Of a stretch of 64,000 bases of DNA, positions 23,433 to 35,604 are shown piece by piece. The position numbers and the translations under genes were made by a program. The DNA is from Ptiloglossa arizonensis (Eukaryota > Arthropoda > Insecta > Hymenoptera > Colletidae), in NCBI RefSeq assembly GCF_051014685.1, contig NW_027478442.1:434001-498000 (forward strand), written 5' to 3'. The notes beneath the pieces are model-generated. The model searched no databases and had not been told where the DNA came from. It saw nothing but the letters and a program-made list of their open reading frames with translations. Each line of letters begins with the position of its first letter. The stretch's first letter is position 1.

Positions 23433-25200
23433 ATGAATGGTTGACAAACCATCAAAATTTTCGTAAGTCTGATACTCGAAACCAATAACTACAATGGCCA
23501 AGGGGAAAAGTACACACACCATTGTAATCGGGCGAGTTTCTACTTTCAGATGCAACAGGAATTTCTCGAGTTCGTCAATCCGTTCGCGAAATATGCGAGT
23601 TTGAAATAAAGGAATGGTTGAGAAACCATCAAAATTTTCGCAAGTCTGATACTCGAAACCAATAACTACTATGGCCTAGGGCAAAAATACACAAACCGTT
23701 GTAATCGGGCGAGTTTCTGCTTTCATATGCAAAAGGAATTTCTCGAGTTCGGCAATCCGTTCGCGAGATATGGAAGTTTGAAGTTAAGGAATGGTTGAGA
23801 AACCATCAAAATTTTCGCAAGTCTGATACACGAAACCAATAACTGGAATGGCCTAGGGGAAAAGTACACACACCATTGTAATCGGGCGAGTTTCTACTTT
23901 CAGATGCAACAGGAATTTCTCGAGTTCGTCAATCCGTTCGCGAAATATGCGAGTTTGAAATAAAGGAATGGTTGAGAAACCATCAAAATTTTCGCAAGTC
24001 TGATACTCGAAACCAATAACTACTATGGCCTAGGGCAAAAATACACAAACCGTTGTAAACGGGCGAGTTTCTACTTTCAGATGCAGCAGGAATTTCTCGA
24101 TTTCCTCAATTCGTTCACGAGATATGGGAGTTTGAAGTTAAGGAATGGTTGAGAAACCATCAAAATTTTCGCAAGTCTGATACTCGAAACCAATAACTAC
24201 TATGGCCTAGGGCAAAAATACGCATACCGTTGTAATCGGGCGAATTTCTGCTTTCAGATGCAACAGAAATTTCTCGAGTTCGTCAATCCGTTCGCGAGAT
24301 ATGGGAGTTTGAAGTTAAGGAATGGTTGAGAAACCATCAAAATTTTCGGAATCTGATACTCGAAACCAATAACTACTATGGTCTAGGACAAAAATACACA
24401 TACCGTTGTAATCGGGCGAGTTTCTGCTTTCAGATTCAACAGGAATTTCTCCAGTTCGTTAATCCGTTCGCGTGATATGGGAGTTTGAAGTTAAGGAATG
24501 TTTGAGAAACCATCAAAATTTTCGCAAGTCTGATACTGGAAACCAATAACTGGAATGGCCTAGGGGAAAAGTACACATACCGTTGTAATGGGGAGAGCTT
24601 CTGCTTTCAGATTCAACAGGAATTTCTCCAGTTCGTTAATCCGTTCGCGAGATATGGGAGTTTGAAGTTAAGGAATGGTTGAGAAACCATCAAAATTTTC
24701 GGAATCTGATACTCGAAACCAATAACTACTATGGTCTAGGACAAAAATACACATACCGTTGTAATCGGGCGAGTTTCTGCTTTCAGATTCAACAGGAATT
24801 TCTCCAGTTCGTTAATCCGTTCGCGTGATATGGGAGTTTGAAGTTAAGGAATGTTTGAGAAACCATCAAAATTTTCGCAAGTCTGATACTGGAAACCAAT
24901 AACTGGAAAGTCCTAGGGGAAAAGTACACATACCGTTGTAGTGGGGCGAGCTTCTGCTTTCAGATTCAACAGGAATTTCTCCAGTTCGTTAATCCGTTCG
25001 CGAGATATGGGAGTTTGAAGTTAAGGAATGGTTGAGAAACCATCAAAATTATCGCAAGTCTGATACTCGAAACCATTAACTACTGTGGTCTAGGGCAAAA
25101 ATTCACATACCGTTGTAATCGGGCGAGTTTCTGCTTTCAGATGCAACAGGAATTTCTGGAGTTCGTCAATCCGTTCAAGATTTATGCGAGTTTGAAATTA
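23433..25200 (+). repeat. 10-monomer HOR unit, copy 1 (1768 bp)
   Basis: It starts at the ATGAATGGTTGAC marker and repeats at exactly 1768 bp. It holds two GAAATATGCGAG monomers, the CATATGCAAAAGG monomer, the CTCAATTCGTTCACG monomer and a duplicated GTGATATGGG monomer series. Reading the two copies side by side I noticed only a few substitutions, so the duplication is recent. Confidence 0.87.
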
Positions 25201-26968
25201 ATGAATGGTTGACAAACCATCAAAATTTTCGTAAGTCTGATACTCGATACCAATAACTACAATGGCCAAGGGGAAAAGTACACACACCATTGTAATCGGG
25301 CGAGTTTCTACTTTCAGATGCAACAGGAATTTCTCGAGTTCGTCAATCCGTTCGCGAAATATGCGAGTTTGAAATAAAGGAATGGTTGAGAAACCATCAA
25401 AATTTTCGCAAGTCTGATACTCGAAACCAATAACTACTATGGCCTAGGGCAAAAATACACAAACCGTTGTAATCGGGCGAGTTTCTGCTTTCATATGCAA
25501 AAGGAATTTCTCGAGTTCGGCAATCCGTTCGCGAGATATGGAAGTTTGAAGTTAAGGAATGGTTGAGAAACCATCAAAATTTTCGCAAGTCTGATACACG
25601 AAACCAATAACTGGAATGGCCTAGGGGAAAAGTACACACACCATTGTAATCGGGCGAGTTTCTACTTTCAGATGCAACAGGAATTTCTCGAGTTCGTCAA
25701 TCCGTTCGCGAAATATGCGAGTTTGAAATAAAGGAATGGTTGAGAAACCATCAAAATTTTCGCAAGTCTGATACTCGAAACCAATAACTACTATGGCCTA
25801 GGGCAAAAATACACAAACCGTTGTAAACGGGCGAGTTTCTACTTTCAGATGCAGCAGGAATTTCTCGATTTCCTCAATTCGTTCACGAGATATGGGAGTT
25901 TGAAGTTAAGGAATGGTTGAGAAACCATCAAAATTTTCGCAAGTCTGATACTCGAAACCAATAACTACTATGGCCTAGGGCAAAAATACGCATACCGTTG
26001 TAATCGGGCGAATTTCTGCTTTCAGATGCAACAGAAATTTCTCGAGTTCGTCAATCCGTTCGCGAGATATGGGAGTTTGAAGTTAAGGAATGGTTGAGAA
26101 ACCATCAAAATTTTCGGAATCTGATACTCGAAACCAATAACTACTATGGTCTAGGACAAAAATACACATACCGTTGTAATCGGGCGAGTTTCTGCTTTCA
26201 GATTCAACAGGAATTTCTCCAGTTCGTTAATCCGTTCGCGTGATATGGGAGTTTGAAGTTAAGGAATGTTTGAGAAACCATCAAAATTTTCGCAAGTCTG
26301 ATACTGGAAACCAATAACTGGAATGGCCTAGGGGAAAAGTACACATACCGTTGTAATGGGGAGAGCTTCTGCTTTCAGATTCAACAGGAATTTCTCCAGT
26401 TCGTTAATCCGTTCGCGAGATATGGGAGTTTGAAGTTAAGGAATGGTTGAGAAACCATCAAAATTTTCGGAATCTGATACTCGAAACCAATAACTACTAT
26501 GGTCTAGGACAAAAATACACATACCGTTGTAATCGGGCGAGTTTCTGCTTTCAGATTCAACAGGAATTTCTCCAGTTCGTTAATCCGTTCGCGTGATATG
26601 GGAGTTTGAAGTTAAGGAATGTTTGAGAAACCATCAAAATTTTCGCAAGTCTGATACTGGAAACCAATAACTGGAAAGTCCTAGGGGAAAAGTACACATA
26701 CCGTTGTAGTGGGGCGAGCTTCTGCTTTCAGATTCAACAGGAATTTCTCCAGTTCGTTAATCCGTTCGCGAGATATGGGAGTTTGAAGTTAAGGAATGGT
26801 TGAGAAACCATCAAAATTATCGCAAGTCTGATACTCGAAACCATTAACTACTGTGGTCTAGGGCAAAAATTCACATACCGTTGTAATCGGGCGAGTTTCT
26901 GCTTTCAGATGCAACAGGAATTTCTGGAGTTCGTCAATCCGTTCAAGATTTATGCGAGTTTGAAATTA
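25201..26968 (+). repeat. 10-monomer HOR unit, copy 2 (1768 bp)
   Basis: This is nearly identical to the preceding unit, with CTCGATACC near 25243 replacing CTCGAAACC. The CTCGATACC change is itself repeated at 27011, so the exchange that made the following copy included it. Its CTCAATTCG variant (25880) matches copy 1 and is absent from the next unit (CTCAATCCG at 27649). Confidence 0.87.
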
Positions 26969-28029
26969 ATGAATGGTTGACAAACCATCAAAATTTTCGT
27001 AAGTCTGATACTCGATACCAATAACTACAATGGCCAAGGGGAAAAGTACACACACCATTGTAATCGGGCGAGTTTCTACTTTCAGATGCAACAGGAATTT
27101 CTCGAGTTCGTCAATCCGTTCGCGAAATATGCGAGTTTGAAGTAAAGGAATGGTTGAGAAACCATCAAAATTTTCGCAAGTCTGATACTCGAAACCAATA
27201 ACTACTATGGCCTAGGGCAAAAATACACAAACCGTTGTAATCGGGCGAGTTTCTGCTTTCATATGCAAAAGGAATTTCTCGAGTTCGGCAATCCGTTCGC
27301 GAGATATGGAAGTTTGAAGTTAAGGAATGGTTGAGAAACCATCAAAATTTTCGCAAGTCTGATACACGAAACCAATAACTGGAATGGCCTAGGGGAAAAG
27401 TACACACACCATTGTAATCGGGCGAGTTTCTACTTTCAGATGCAACAGGAATTTCTCGAGTTCGTCAATCCGTTCGCGAAATATGCGAGTTTGAAATAAA
27501 GGAATGGTTGAGAAACCATCAAAATTTTCGCAAGTCTGATACTCGAAACCAATAACTACTATGGCCTAGGGCAAAAATACACAAACCGTTGTAAACGGGC
27601 GAGTTTCTACTTTCAGATGCAGCAGGAATTTCTCGATTTCCTCAATCCGTTCACGAGATATGGGAGTTTGAAGTTAAGGAATGGTTGAGAAACCATCAAA
27701 ATTTTCGCAAGTCTGATACTCGAAACCAATAACTACTATGGCCTAGGGCAAAAATACGCATACCGTTGTAATCGGGCGAATTTCTGCTTTCAGATGCAAC
27801 AGAAATTTCTCGAGTTCGTCAATCCGTTCGCGAGATATGGGAGTTTGAAGTTAAGGAATGGTTGAGAAACCATCAAAATTTTCGGAATCTGATACTCGAA
27901 ACCATTAACTACTGTGGTCTAGGGCAAAAATACACATACCGTTGTAATCGGGCGAGTTTCTGCTTTCAGATGCAACAGGAATTTCTGGAGTTCGTCAATC
28001 CGTTCACGATTTATGCGAGTTTGAAATTA
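26969..28029 (+). repeat. Truncated HOR unit (1061 bp, 6 monomers)
   Basis: It begins like the 10-mer units and carries the CTCGATACC variant. After the GGAATCTG monomer near 27885 it jumps to the CCATTAACTACTGTGG monomer, so four monomers are skipped. The end carries TTCACGATTTATGC where earlier units have TTCAAGATTTATGC. Confidence 0.83.
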
Positions 28030-29797
28030 ATGAATGGTTGACAAACCATCAAAATTTTCGTAAGTCTGATACTCGAAACCAATAACTACAATGGCCAAGG
28101 GGAAAAATACACACACCATTGTAATCGGGCGAGTTTCTACTTTCAGATGCAACAGGAATTTCTCGATTTCCTCAATACGTTCGTGAGATATGGGAATTTG
28201 AAGTTAAGGAATGGTTGAGAAACCATAAAAATTTTCGCGAGTCTGATACTCGAAATCAATAACTACTATGGCCTAGGGCAAAAAGACACATACCGTTGTA
28301 ATCGGGCGAGTTTCTGCTTTCAGGTGCAACAGGAATTTCTCGAGTTCGTCAATCCGTTCGCGAGATATGGGAGTTTGAAGTTAAGGAATGGTTGAGAAAC
28401 CATCATAATTTGCGGAATCTGATACTCGAAACCAATAACTACTAGGGTCTAGAGCAAAAATACACATACCGTTGTAATCGGGCGAGTTTGTACTTTCAGA
28501 TGCAACAGGAATTTCTCGAGTTCGTCAATCGGTTCGTGAGATATGGGAGTTTGAATTTAAGGAATGGTTGAGAGTCCATTAAAATTTTCGCAAGTCTGAT
28601 ACTCGAAACCAATAACTGGAATGGCCTAGGGGAAAAGTTCACACACCATTGTAATCGGGCGAGTTTCTGCCTTCAGGTGCAATAGGAATTTCTCGAGTTC
28701 GTCAGTCCGTTCGCGAGATATGGGAGTTTGAAGTTAAGGAATGGTTGAGAAACAATCAAAAATTTCGCAAGTCTGATACTCGAAACCAATAACTACTATG
28801 GCCTAGGGCAAAAATACACAAACCGTTGTAAACGGGCGAGTTTCTGCATTCAGATGCAACAGGAATTTCTCGAGATCATCAATCGGTTCGCGAGATATGG
28901 GTGTTTGAAGTTAAGGAATGGTTGAGAAACCATCAAGGTTTTCGCAAGTCTGATACCCGAAACCAAAAACTACAATGGCCTAGGGGAAAAATTCAAATAC
29001 CGTTGTAATCGGGCGAGTTTCTGCTTTCAGATGCAACGGGAATTTCTCGATTTCGTCAATCCGTTCGCGAGATATGGGAGTTTGAAGTTAAGGAATGGTT
29101 GAGAAACCATCAAAATTTTCGCAAGTCTGATACTCGAAACCAATAACTACTATGGCCTAGGGCAAAAATACGCATACCGTTGTAATCGGGCGAATTTCTG
29201 CTTTCAGATGCAACAGAAATTTCTCGAGTTCGTCAATCCGTTCGCGAGATATGGGAGTTTGAAGTTAAGGAATGGTTGAGAAACCATCAAAATTTTCGGA
29301 ATCTGATACTCGAAACCAATAACTACTATGGTCTAGGACAAAAATACACATACCGTTGTAATCGGGCGAGTTTCTGCTTTCAGATTCAACAGGAATTTCT
29401 CCAGTTCGTTAATCCGTTCGCGTGATATGGGAGTTTGAAGTTAAGGAATGTTTGAGAAACCATCAAAATTTTCGCAAGTCTGATACTGGAAACCAATAAC
29501 TGGAATGGCCTAGGGGAAAAGTACACATACCGTTGTAATGGGGCGAGCTTCTGCTTTCAGATTCAACAGGAATTTCTCCAGTTCGTTAATCCGTTCGCGA
29601 GACATGGGAGTTTGAAGTTAAGGAATGGTTGAGAAACCATCAAAATTATCGCAAGTCTGATACTCGAAACCATTAACTACTGTGGTCTAGGGCAAAAATA
29701 CACATACCGTTGTAATCGGGCGAGTTTCTGCTTTCAGATGCAACAGGAATTTCTGGAGTTCGTCAATCCGTTTACGATTTATGCGAGTTTGAAATTA
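28030..29797 (+). repeat. 10-monomer-spaced unit with a new central part (1768 bp)
   Basis: The spacing between ATGAATGGTTGAC markers is again 1768 bp, but the interior differs. It holds CAATACGTTCGTG (28174), CATAAAAATTTTCGCGAG, CATCATAATTTGCGG (28401) and GAGAGTCCATTAAAA monomers. The 28220-28900 portion reappears about 3714 bp later (CATCATAATTT at 32115). The second half returns to the GGACAAAAATAC / GTGATATGGG series. Confidence 0.8.
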
Positions 29798-30640
29798 ATG
29801 AATGGTTGACAAACCATCAAAATTTTCGTAAGTCTGATACTCGAAACCAATAACTACAATGGCCAAGGGGAAAAATACATACACCATTGTAATCGGGCGA
29901 GTTTCTACTTTCAGATGCAACAGGAATTTCTCGATTTCCTCAATACGTTCGTGAGATATGGGAATTTGAAGTTAAGGAATGGTTGAGAAACCATAAAAAT
30001 TTTCGCGAGTCTGATACTCGAAATCAATAACTACTATGGCCTAGGGCAAAAAGACACATACCGTTGTAATCGGGCGAGTTTCTGCTTTCAGGTGCAACAG
30101 GAATTTCTCGAGTTCGTCAATCCGTTCGCGAGATATGGGTGTTTGAAGTTAAGGAATGGTTGAGAAACCATCAAGGTTTTCGCAAGTCTGATACCCGAAA
30201 CCAAAAACTACAATGGCCTAGGGGAAAAATACAAATACCGTTGTAATCGGGCGAGTTTCTGCTTTCAGATGCAACGGGAATTTCTCGATTTCGTCAATCC
30301 GTTCGCGAGATATGGCAGTTTGAAGTTAAGGAATGGTTGAGAAACCATCAAAATTTTCGGAATCTGATACTCGAAACCAATAACTACTATGGTCTAGGGC
30401 AAAAATACACATACCGTTGTAATCGACCGAGTTTCTGCCTTCAGATACAACAGGAATTTCTCGAGTTCGTCAATCGGTTCGCGAGATATGGGAGTTTGAA
30501 GTTAAGGAATGGTTGAGAAACCGTCAAAATTTTCGCAAGTCTGATACTCGAAAACAATAACTGGAATGGCCTAGGGGAAAAGTACACATACCGTTGTAAT
30601 CGGGCGAGTTTCTACTTTCAGATGCAACAGGAATTTCTCG
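29798..30640 (+). repeat. Block before the 2.3-kb duplication; its end recurs at 35612-35945
   Basis: The first monomers repeat 28030-28400 (CAATACGTTCG at 28174 and 29942). From about 30305 the passage GATATGGCAG... with the rare AATCGACCGAG (30421) is found again with AATCGACCGAG at 35728, offset 5307 bp (30 monomers). The second copy thus lies on the far side of the 2300-bp tandem duplication. Confidence 0.8.
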
Positions 30641-32940
30641 ATTTCCTCAATCCGTTCGTGAGATATGGGAGTTTGAAGTTAAGGAATGGTTGAGAAACCA
30701 TCAAAATTTTCGCAAGTCTGATACTCGAAACCAATAACTGGAATGGCCTAGGGCAAAAATACATATACCGTTGTAATCGGGCGAGTTTCTGCCTTCAGAA
30801 TCAACAGGAATTTCTCGAGTTCGTCAATCGGTTCGCGAGATATGGGAGTTTGAAGTTAAGGAATGGTTGAGAAACCGTCAAAATTTTCGCAAGTCTGATA
30901 CTCGAAACCAATAACTGGAATGGCCTAGGGGAAAAGTACACATACCGTTGTAATCGGGCGAGTTTCTACTTTCAGATGCAACAGGAATTTCTCGATTTCC
31001 TCAATCCGTTCACGAGATATGGGAGTTTGAAGTTAAGGAATGGTTGAGAAACCATCAAAATGTTCGCAAGTCTGATACTCGAAACCATTAACTACTATGG
31101 CCTAGGGCAGAAATACACATACCGTTGTAATGGGGCGAGCTTCTACATTCAGATGCAACAGGAATTTCTCGATTTCCTCAATCCGTTCACGAGATATGGG
31201 TGTTTGAAGTTAAGGTATGGTTGAGAAACCATCAAAATTTTGACAAGTCTGATACTCGAAACCATTAACTACCGTGGTCTAGGGCAAAAATACAAATACC
31301 GTTGTAATCGGGCGAGTTTCTGCTTTCAGATGCAATAGGAATTTCTCGATTTCCTCAATCCGTTCGTGAGATATGGGAGTTTGAAGTTAAGGAATAGTTG
31401 AGAAACCATCAAAATTTTCGCAAGTCTGGTACTCGAATCCATTAACCACTATGGCCTAGGGCAAAAATACACATACCGTTGTAATCGGGCGAGTTTCTGC
31501 TTTCAGATGCAACAGAAATTTCTCGAGTTCGTCAATCCGTTCGCGAGATATGGGTGTTCGAGGTTAAGGAATGGTTGAGAAACCATAAACATTTTCGCGA
31601 GTCTGATACTCGAAATCAATAACTACTATGGCCTAGGGCAAAAAGACACATACCGTTGTAATCGGGCGAGTTACTGCTTTCAGGTGCAACAGGAATTTCT
31701 CGAGTTCGTCAATCGGTTCGCGAGATATGAGAGTTTGAAGTTAAGGAATGGTAGGGAAACCGTCAAAATTTTCGCAAGTCTGATACACGAAATCAATAAC
31801 TGGAATGGCCTAGGGGAAAAGTACACACACCATTGTAATCGGGCGAGTTTCTACTTTCAGATGCAACAGGAATTTCTCGAGATCGTCAATCGGTTCGCGA
31901 GATATGGGTGTTCGAGGTTAAGGAATGGTTGAGAAACCATAAACATTTTCGCGAGTCTGATACTCGAAATCAATAACTACTATGGCCTAGGGCAAAAAGA
32001 CACATACCGTTGTAATCGGGCGAGTTTCTGCTTTCAGGTGCAACAGGAATTTCTCGAGTTCGTCAATCCGTTCGCGAGATATGGGAGTTTGAAGTTAAGG
32101 AATGGTTGAGAAACCATCATAATTTGCGGAATCTGATACTCGAAACCAATAACTACTAGGGTCTAGAGCAAAAATACACATACCGTTGTAATCGGGCGAG
32201 TTTGTACTTTCAGATGCAACAGGAATTTCTCGAGTTCGTCAATCGGTTCGTGAGATATGGGAGTTTGAATTTAAGGAATGGTTGAGAGTCCATTAAAATT
32301 TTCGCAAGTCTGATACTCGAAACCAATAACTGGAATGGCCTAGGGGAAAAGTTCACACACCATTGTAATCGGGCGAGTTTCTGCCTTCAGATGCAATAGG
32401 AATTTCTCGAGTTCGTCAGTCCGTTCGCGAGATATGGGAGTTTGAAGTTAAGGAATGGTTGAGAAACAATCAAAAATTTCGCAAGTCTGATACACGAAAT
32501 CAATAACTGGAATGGCCTAGGGGAAAAGTACACACACCATTGTAATCGGGCGAGTTTCTACTTTCAGATGCAACAGGAATTTCTCGAGATCGTCAATCGG
32601 TTCGCGAGATATGGGTGTTTGAAGTTAAGGAATGGTTGAGAAACCATCAAGGTTTTCGCAATTCTGATACCCGAAACCAAAAACTACAATGGCCTAGGGG
32701 AAAAATACAAATACCGTTGTAATCGGGCGAGTTTCTGCTTTCAGATGCAACGGGAATTTCTCGATTTCGTCAATCCGTTCGCGAGATAGGGGAGCTTGAA
32801 GTTAAGGAATGGTTGAGAAACCATCAAAATTTTGGCAAGTCTTATTCTCGAAACCAATAACTACAATGGCCTAGGGCACAAATTCACATACCGTTGTAAT
32901 CGGGCGAGTTTCTGCTTTCAGATGCAAAAGGAATTTCTCG
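30641..32940 (+). repeat. 2300-bp tandem duplication (13 monomers), copy 1
   Basis: All variant positions recur at an offset of exactly 2300 bp. Rare markers inside include TTTTGACAAGTC (31240), CTACCGTGG (31269), GGTAGGGAAACC (31750), AACCATAAACATTTTCGC (31581 and 31935, a local two-monomer repeat) and CACAAATTCAC (32877). Reading both copies I noticed two substitutions: T at 30764 against C at 33064, and G at 32135 against T at 34435. Confidence 0.92.
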
Positions 32941-35240
32941 ATTTCCTCAATCCGTTCGTGAGATATGGGAGTTTGAAGTTAAGGAATGGTTGAGAAACCA
33001 TCAAAATTTTCGCAAGTCTGATACTCGAAACCAATAACTGGAATGGCCTAGGGCAAAAATACACATACCGTTGTAATCGGGCGAGTTTCTGCCTTCAGAA
33101 TCAACAGGAATTTCTCGAGTTCGTCAATCGGTTCGCGAGATATGGGAGTTTGAAGTTAAGGAATGGTTGAGAAACCGTCAAAATTTTCGCAAGTCTGATA
33201 CTCGAAACCAATAACTGGAATGGCCTAGGGGAAAAGTACACATACCGTTGTAATCGGGCGAGTTTCTACTTTCAGATGCAACAGGAATTTCTCGATTTCC
33301 TCAATCCGTTCACGAGATATGGGAGTTTGAAGTTAAGGAATGGTTGAGAAACCATCAAAATGTTCGCAAGTCTGATACTCGAAACCATTAACTACTATGG
33401 CCTAGGGCAGAAATACACATACCGTTGTAATGGGGCGAGCTTCTACATTCAGATGCAACAGGAATTTCTCGATTTCCTCAATCCGTTCACGAGATATGGG
33501 TGTTTGAAGTTAAGGTATGGTTGAGAAACCATCAAAATTTTGACAAGTCTGATACTCGAAACCATTAACTACCGTGGTCTAGGGCAAAAATACAAATACC
33601 GTTGTAATCGGGCGAGTTTCTGCTTTCAGATGCAATAGGAATTTCTCGATTTCCTCAATCCGTTCGTGAGATATGGGAGTTTGAAGTTAAGGAATAGTTG
33701 AGAAACCATCAAAATTTTCGCAAGTCTGGTACTCGAATCCATTAACCACTATGGCCTAGGGCAAAAATACACATACCGTTGTAATCGGGCGAGTTTCTGC
33801 TTTCAGATGCAACAGAAATTTCTCGAGTTCGTCAATCCGTTCGCGAGATATGGGTGTTCGAGGTTAAGGAATGGTTGAGAAACCATAAACATTTTCGCGA
33901 GTCTGATACTCGAAATCAATAACTACTATGGCCTAGGGCAAAAAGACACATACCGTTGTAATCGGGCGAGTTACTGCTTTCAGGTGCAACAGGAATTTCT
34001 CGAGTTCGTCAATCGGTTCGCGAGATATGAGAGTTTGAAGTTAAGGAATGGTAGGGAAACCGTCAAAATTTTCGCAAGTCTGATACACGAAATCAATAAC
34101 TGGAATGGCCTAGGGGAAAAGTACACACACCATTGTAATCGGGCGAGTTTCTACTTTCAGATGCAACAGGAATTTCTCGAGATCGTCAATCGGTTCGCGA
34201 GATATGGGTGTTCGAGGTTAAGGAATGGTTGAGAAACCATAAACATTTTCGCGAGTCTGATACTCGAAATCAATAACTACTATGGCCTAGGGCAAAAAGA
34301 CACATACCGTTGTAATCGGGCGAGTTTCTGCTTTCAGGTGCAACAGGAATTTCTCGAGTTCGTCAATCCGTTCGCGAGATATGGGAGTTTGAAGTTAAGG
34401 AATGGTTGAGAAACCATCATAATTTGCGGAATCTTATACTCGAAACCAATAACTACTAGGGTCTAGAGCAAAAATACACATACCGTTGTAATCGGGCGAG
34501 TTTGTACTTTCAGATGCAACAGGAATTTCTCGAGTTCGTCAATCGGTTCGTGAGATATGGGAGTTTGAATTTAAGGAATGGTTGAGAGTCCATTAAAATT
34601 TTCGCAAGTCTGATACTCGAAACCAATAACTGGAATGGCCTAGGGGAAAAGTTCACACACCATTGTAATCGGGCGAGTTTCTGCCTTCAGATGCAATAGG
34701 AATTTCTCGAGTTCGTCAGTCCGTTCGCGAGATATGGGAGTTTGAAGTTAAGGAATGGTTGAGAAACAATCAAAAATTTCGCAAGTCTGATACACGAAAT
34801 CAATAACTGGAATGGCCTAGGGGAAAAGTACACACACCATTGTAATCGGGCGAGTTTCTACTTTCAGATGCAACAGGAATTTCTCGAGATCGTCAATCGG
34901 TTCGCGAGATATGGGTGTTTGAAGTTAAGGAATGGTTGAGAAACCATCAAGGTTTTCGCAATTCTGATACCCGAAACCAAAAACTACAATGGCCTAGGGG
35001 AAAAATACAAATACCGTTGTAATCGGGCGAGTTTCTGCTTTCAGATGCAACGGGAATTTCTCGATTTCGTCAATCCGTTCGCGAGATAGGGGAGCTTGAA
35101 GTTAAGGAATGGTTGAGAAACCATCAAAATTTTGGCAAGTCTTATTCTCGAAACCAATAACTACAATGGCCTAGGGCACAAATTCACATACCGTTGTAAT
35201 CGGGCGAGTTTCTGCTTTCAGATGCAAAAGGAATTTCTCG
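32941..35240 (+). repeat. 2300-bp tandem duplication (13 monomers), copy 2
   Basis: The second copy abuts the first directly. It ends near 35241, where ATTTCCTC is expected from copy 1 and AGTTCGTC is found. With about two noticed differences in 2300 bp it is among the youngest events in the window, or alternatively an assembly duplication. The GGTAGGGAAACC change (TTGAG to TAGGG) opens the usual TGA stop and creates a meaningless 82-codon frame in both copies. Confidence 0.92.
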
Positions 35241-35604
35241 AGTTCGTCAATCCGTTCACGATATATGGGAGTTTGCAGTTATGGAATGGTTGAGAAACCA
35301 TCAAAATTTTCGCAAGTCTGATACTCGAAACCAATAACTACTATGGCCTAGGGCAAAAATACACAAACCGTTGTAAACGGGCGAGTTTCTGCATTCAGAT
35401 GCAACAGGAATTTCTCAAGTTCGGCAATCCGTTCGCGAGATATGGGAGTTTAAAGTTAAGGAATGGTTGAGAAACCATCAAAATTTTCGCAAGTCTGATA
35501 CTCGAAACCAATAGCCACTATTGTCTAGGGCAAAAATAAACATACCGTTGTAATCGGGCGAGTTTCTACTATCAGATGCAACAGGAATCTCTCGAGTTCG
35601 TCAA
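35241..35604 (+). repeat. Two-monomer segment matching 4296-4659, about 31 kb away
   Basis: TTCACGATATATGGGAG, GTTTGCAGTTATGG, CACAAACCGTTGTAAACGGG, GAGTTCGGCAATCC, CCACTATTGTCTAGGG and CTACTATCAG / GGAATCTCTCG occur in the same order at both places. The constant offset is 30945 bp with no net indel over about 360 bp. A few substitutions separate them (ATAGCCACT for ATAACCACT, CTCAAGTTCGG for CTCGAGTTCGG). Confidence 0.8.

Noticed and set aside
23433..35240. Calling the near-identical 1768-bp and 2300-bp blocks an assembly error
   Set aside because: They do carry a few true differences, and their edges fall in phase with monomers as expected from unequal exchange. Without reads an artefact cannot be excluded, so this is left as a check and not asserted.
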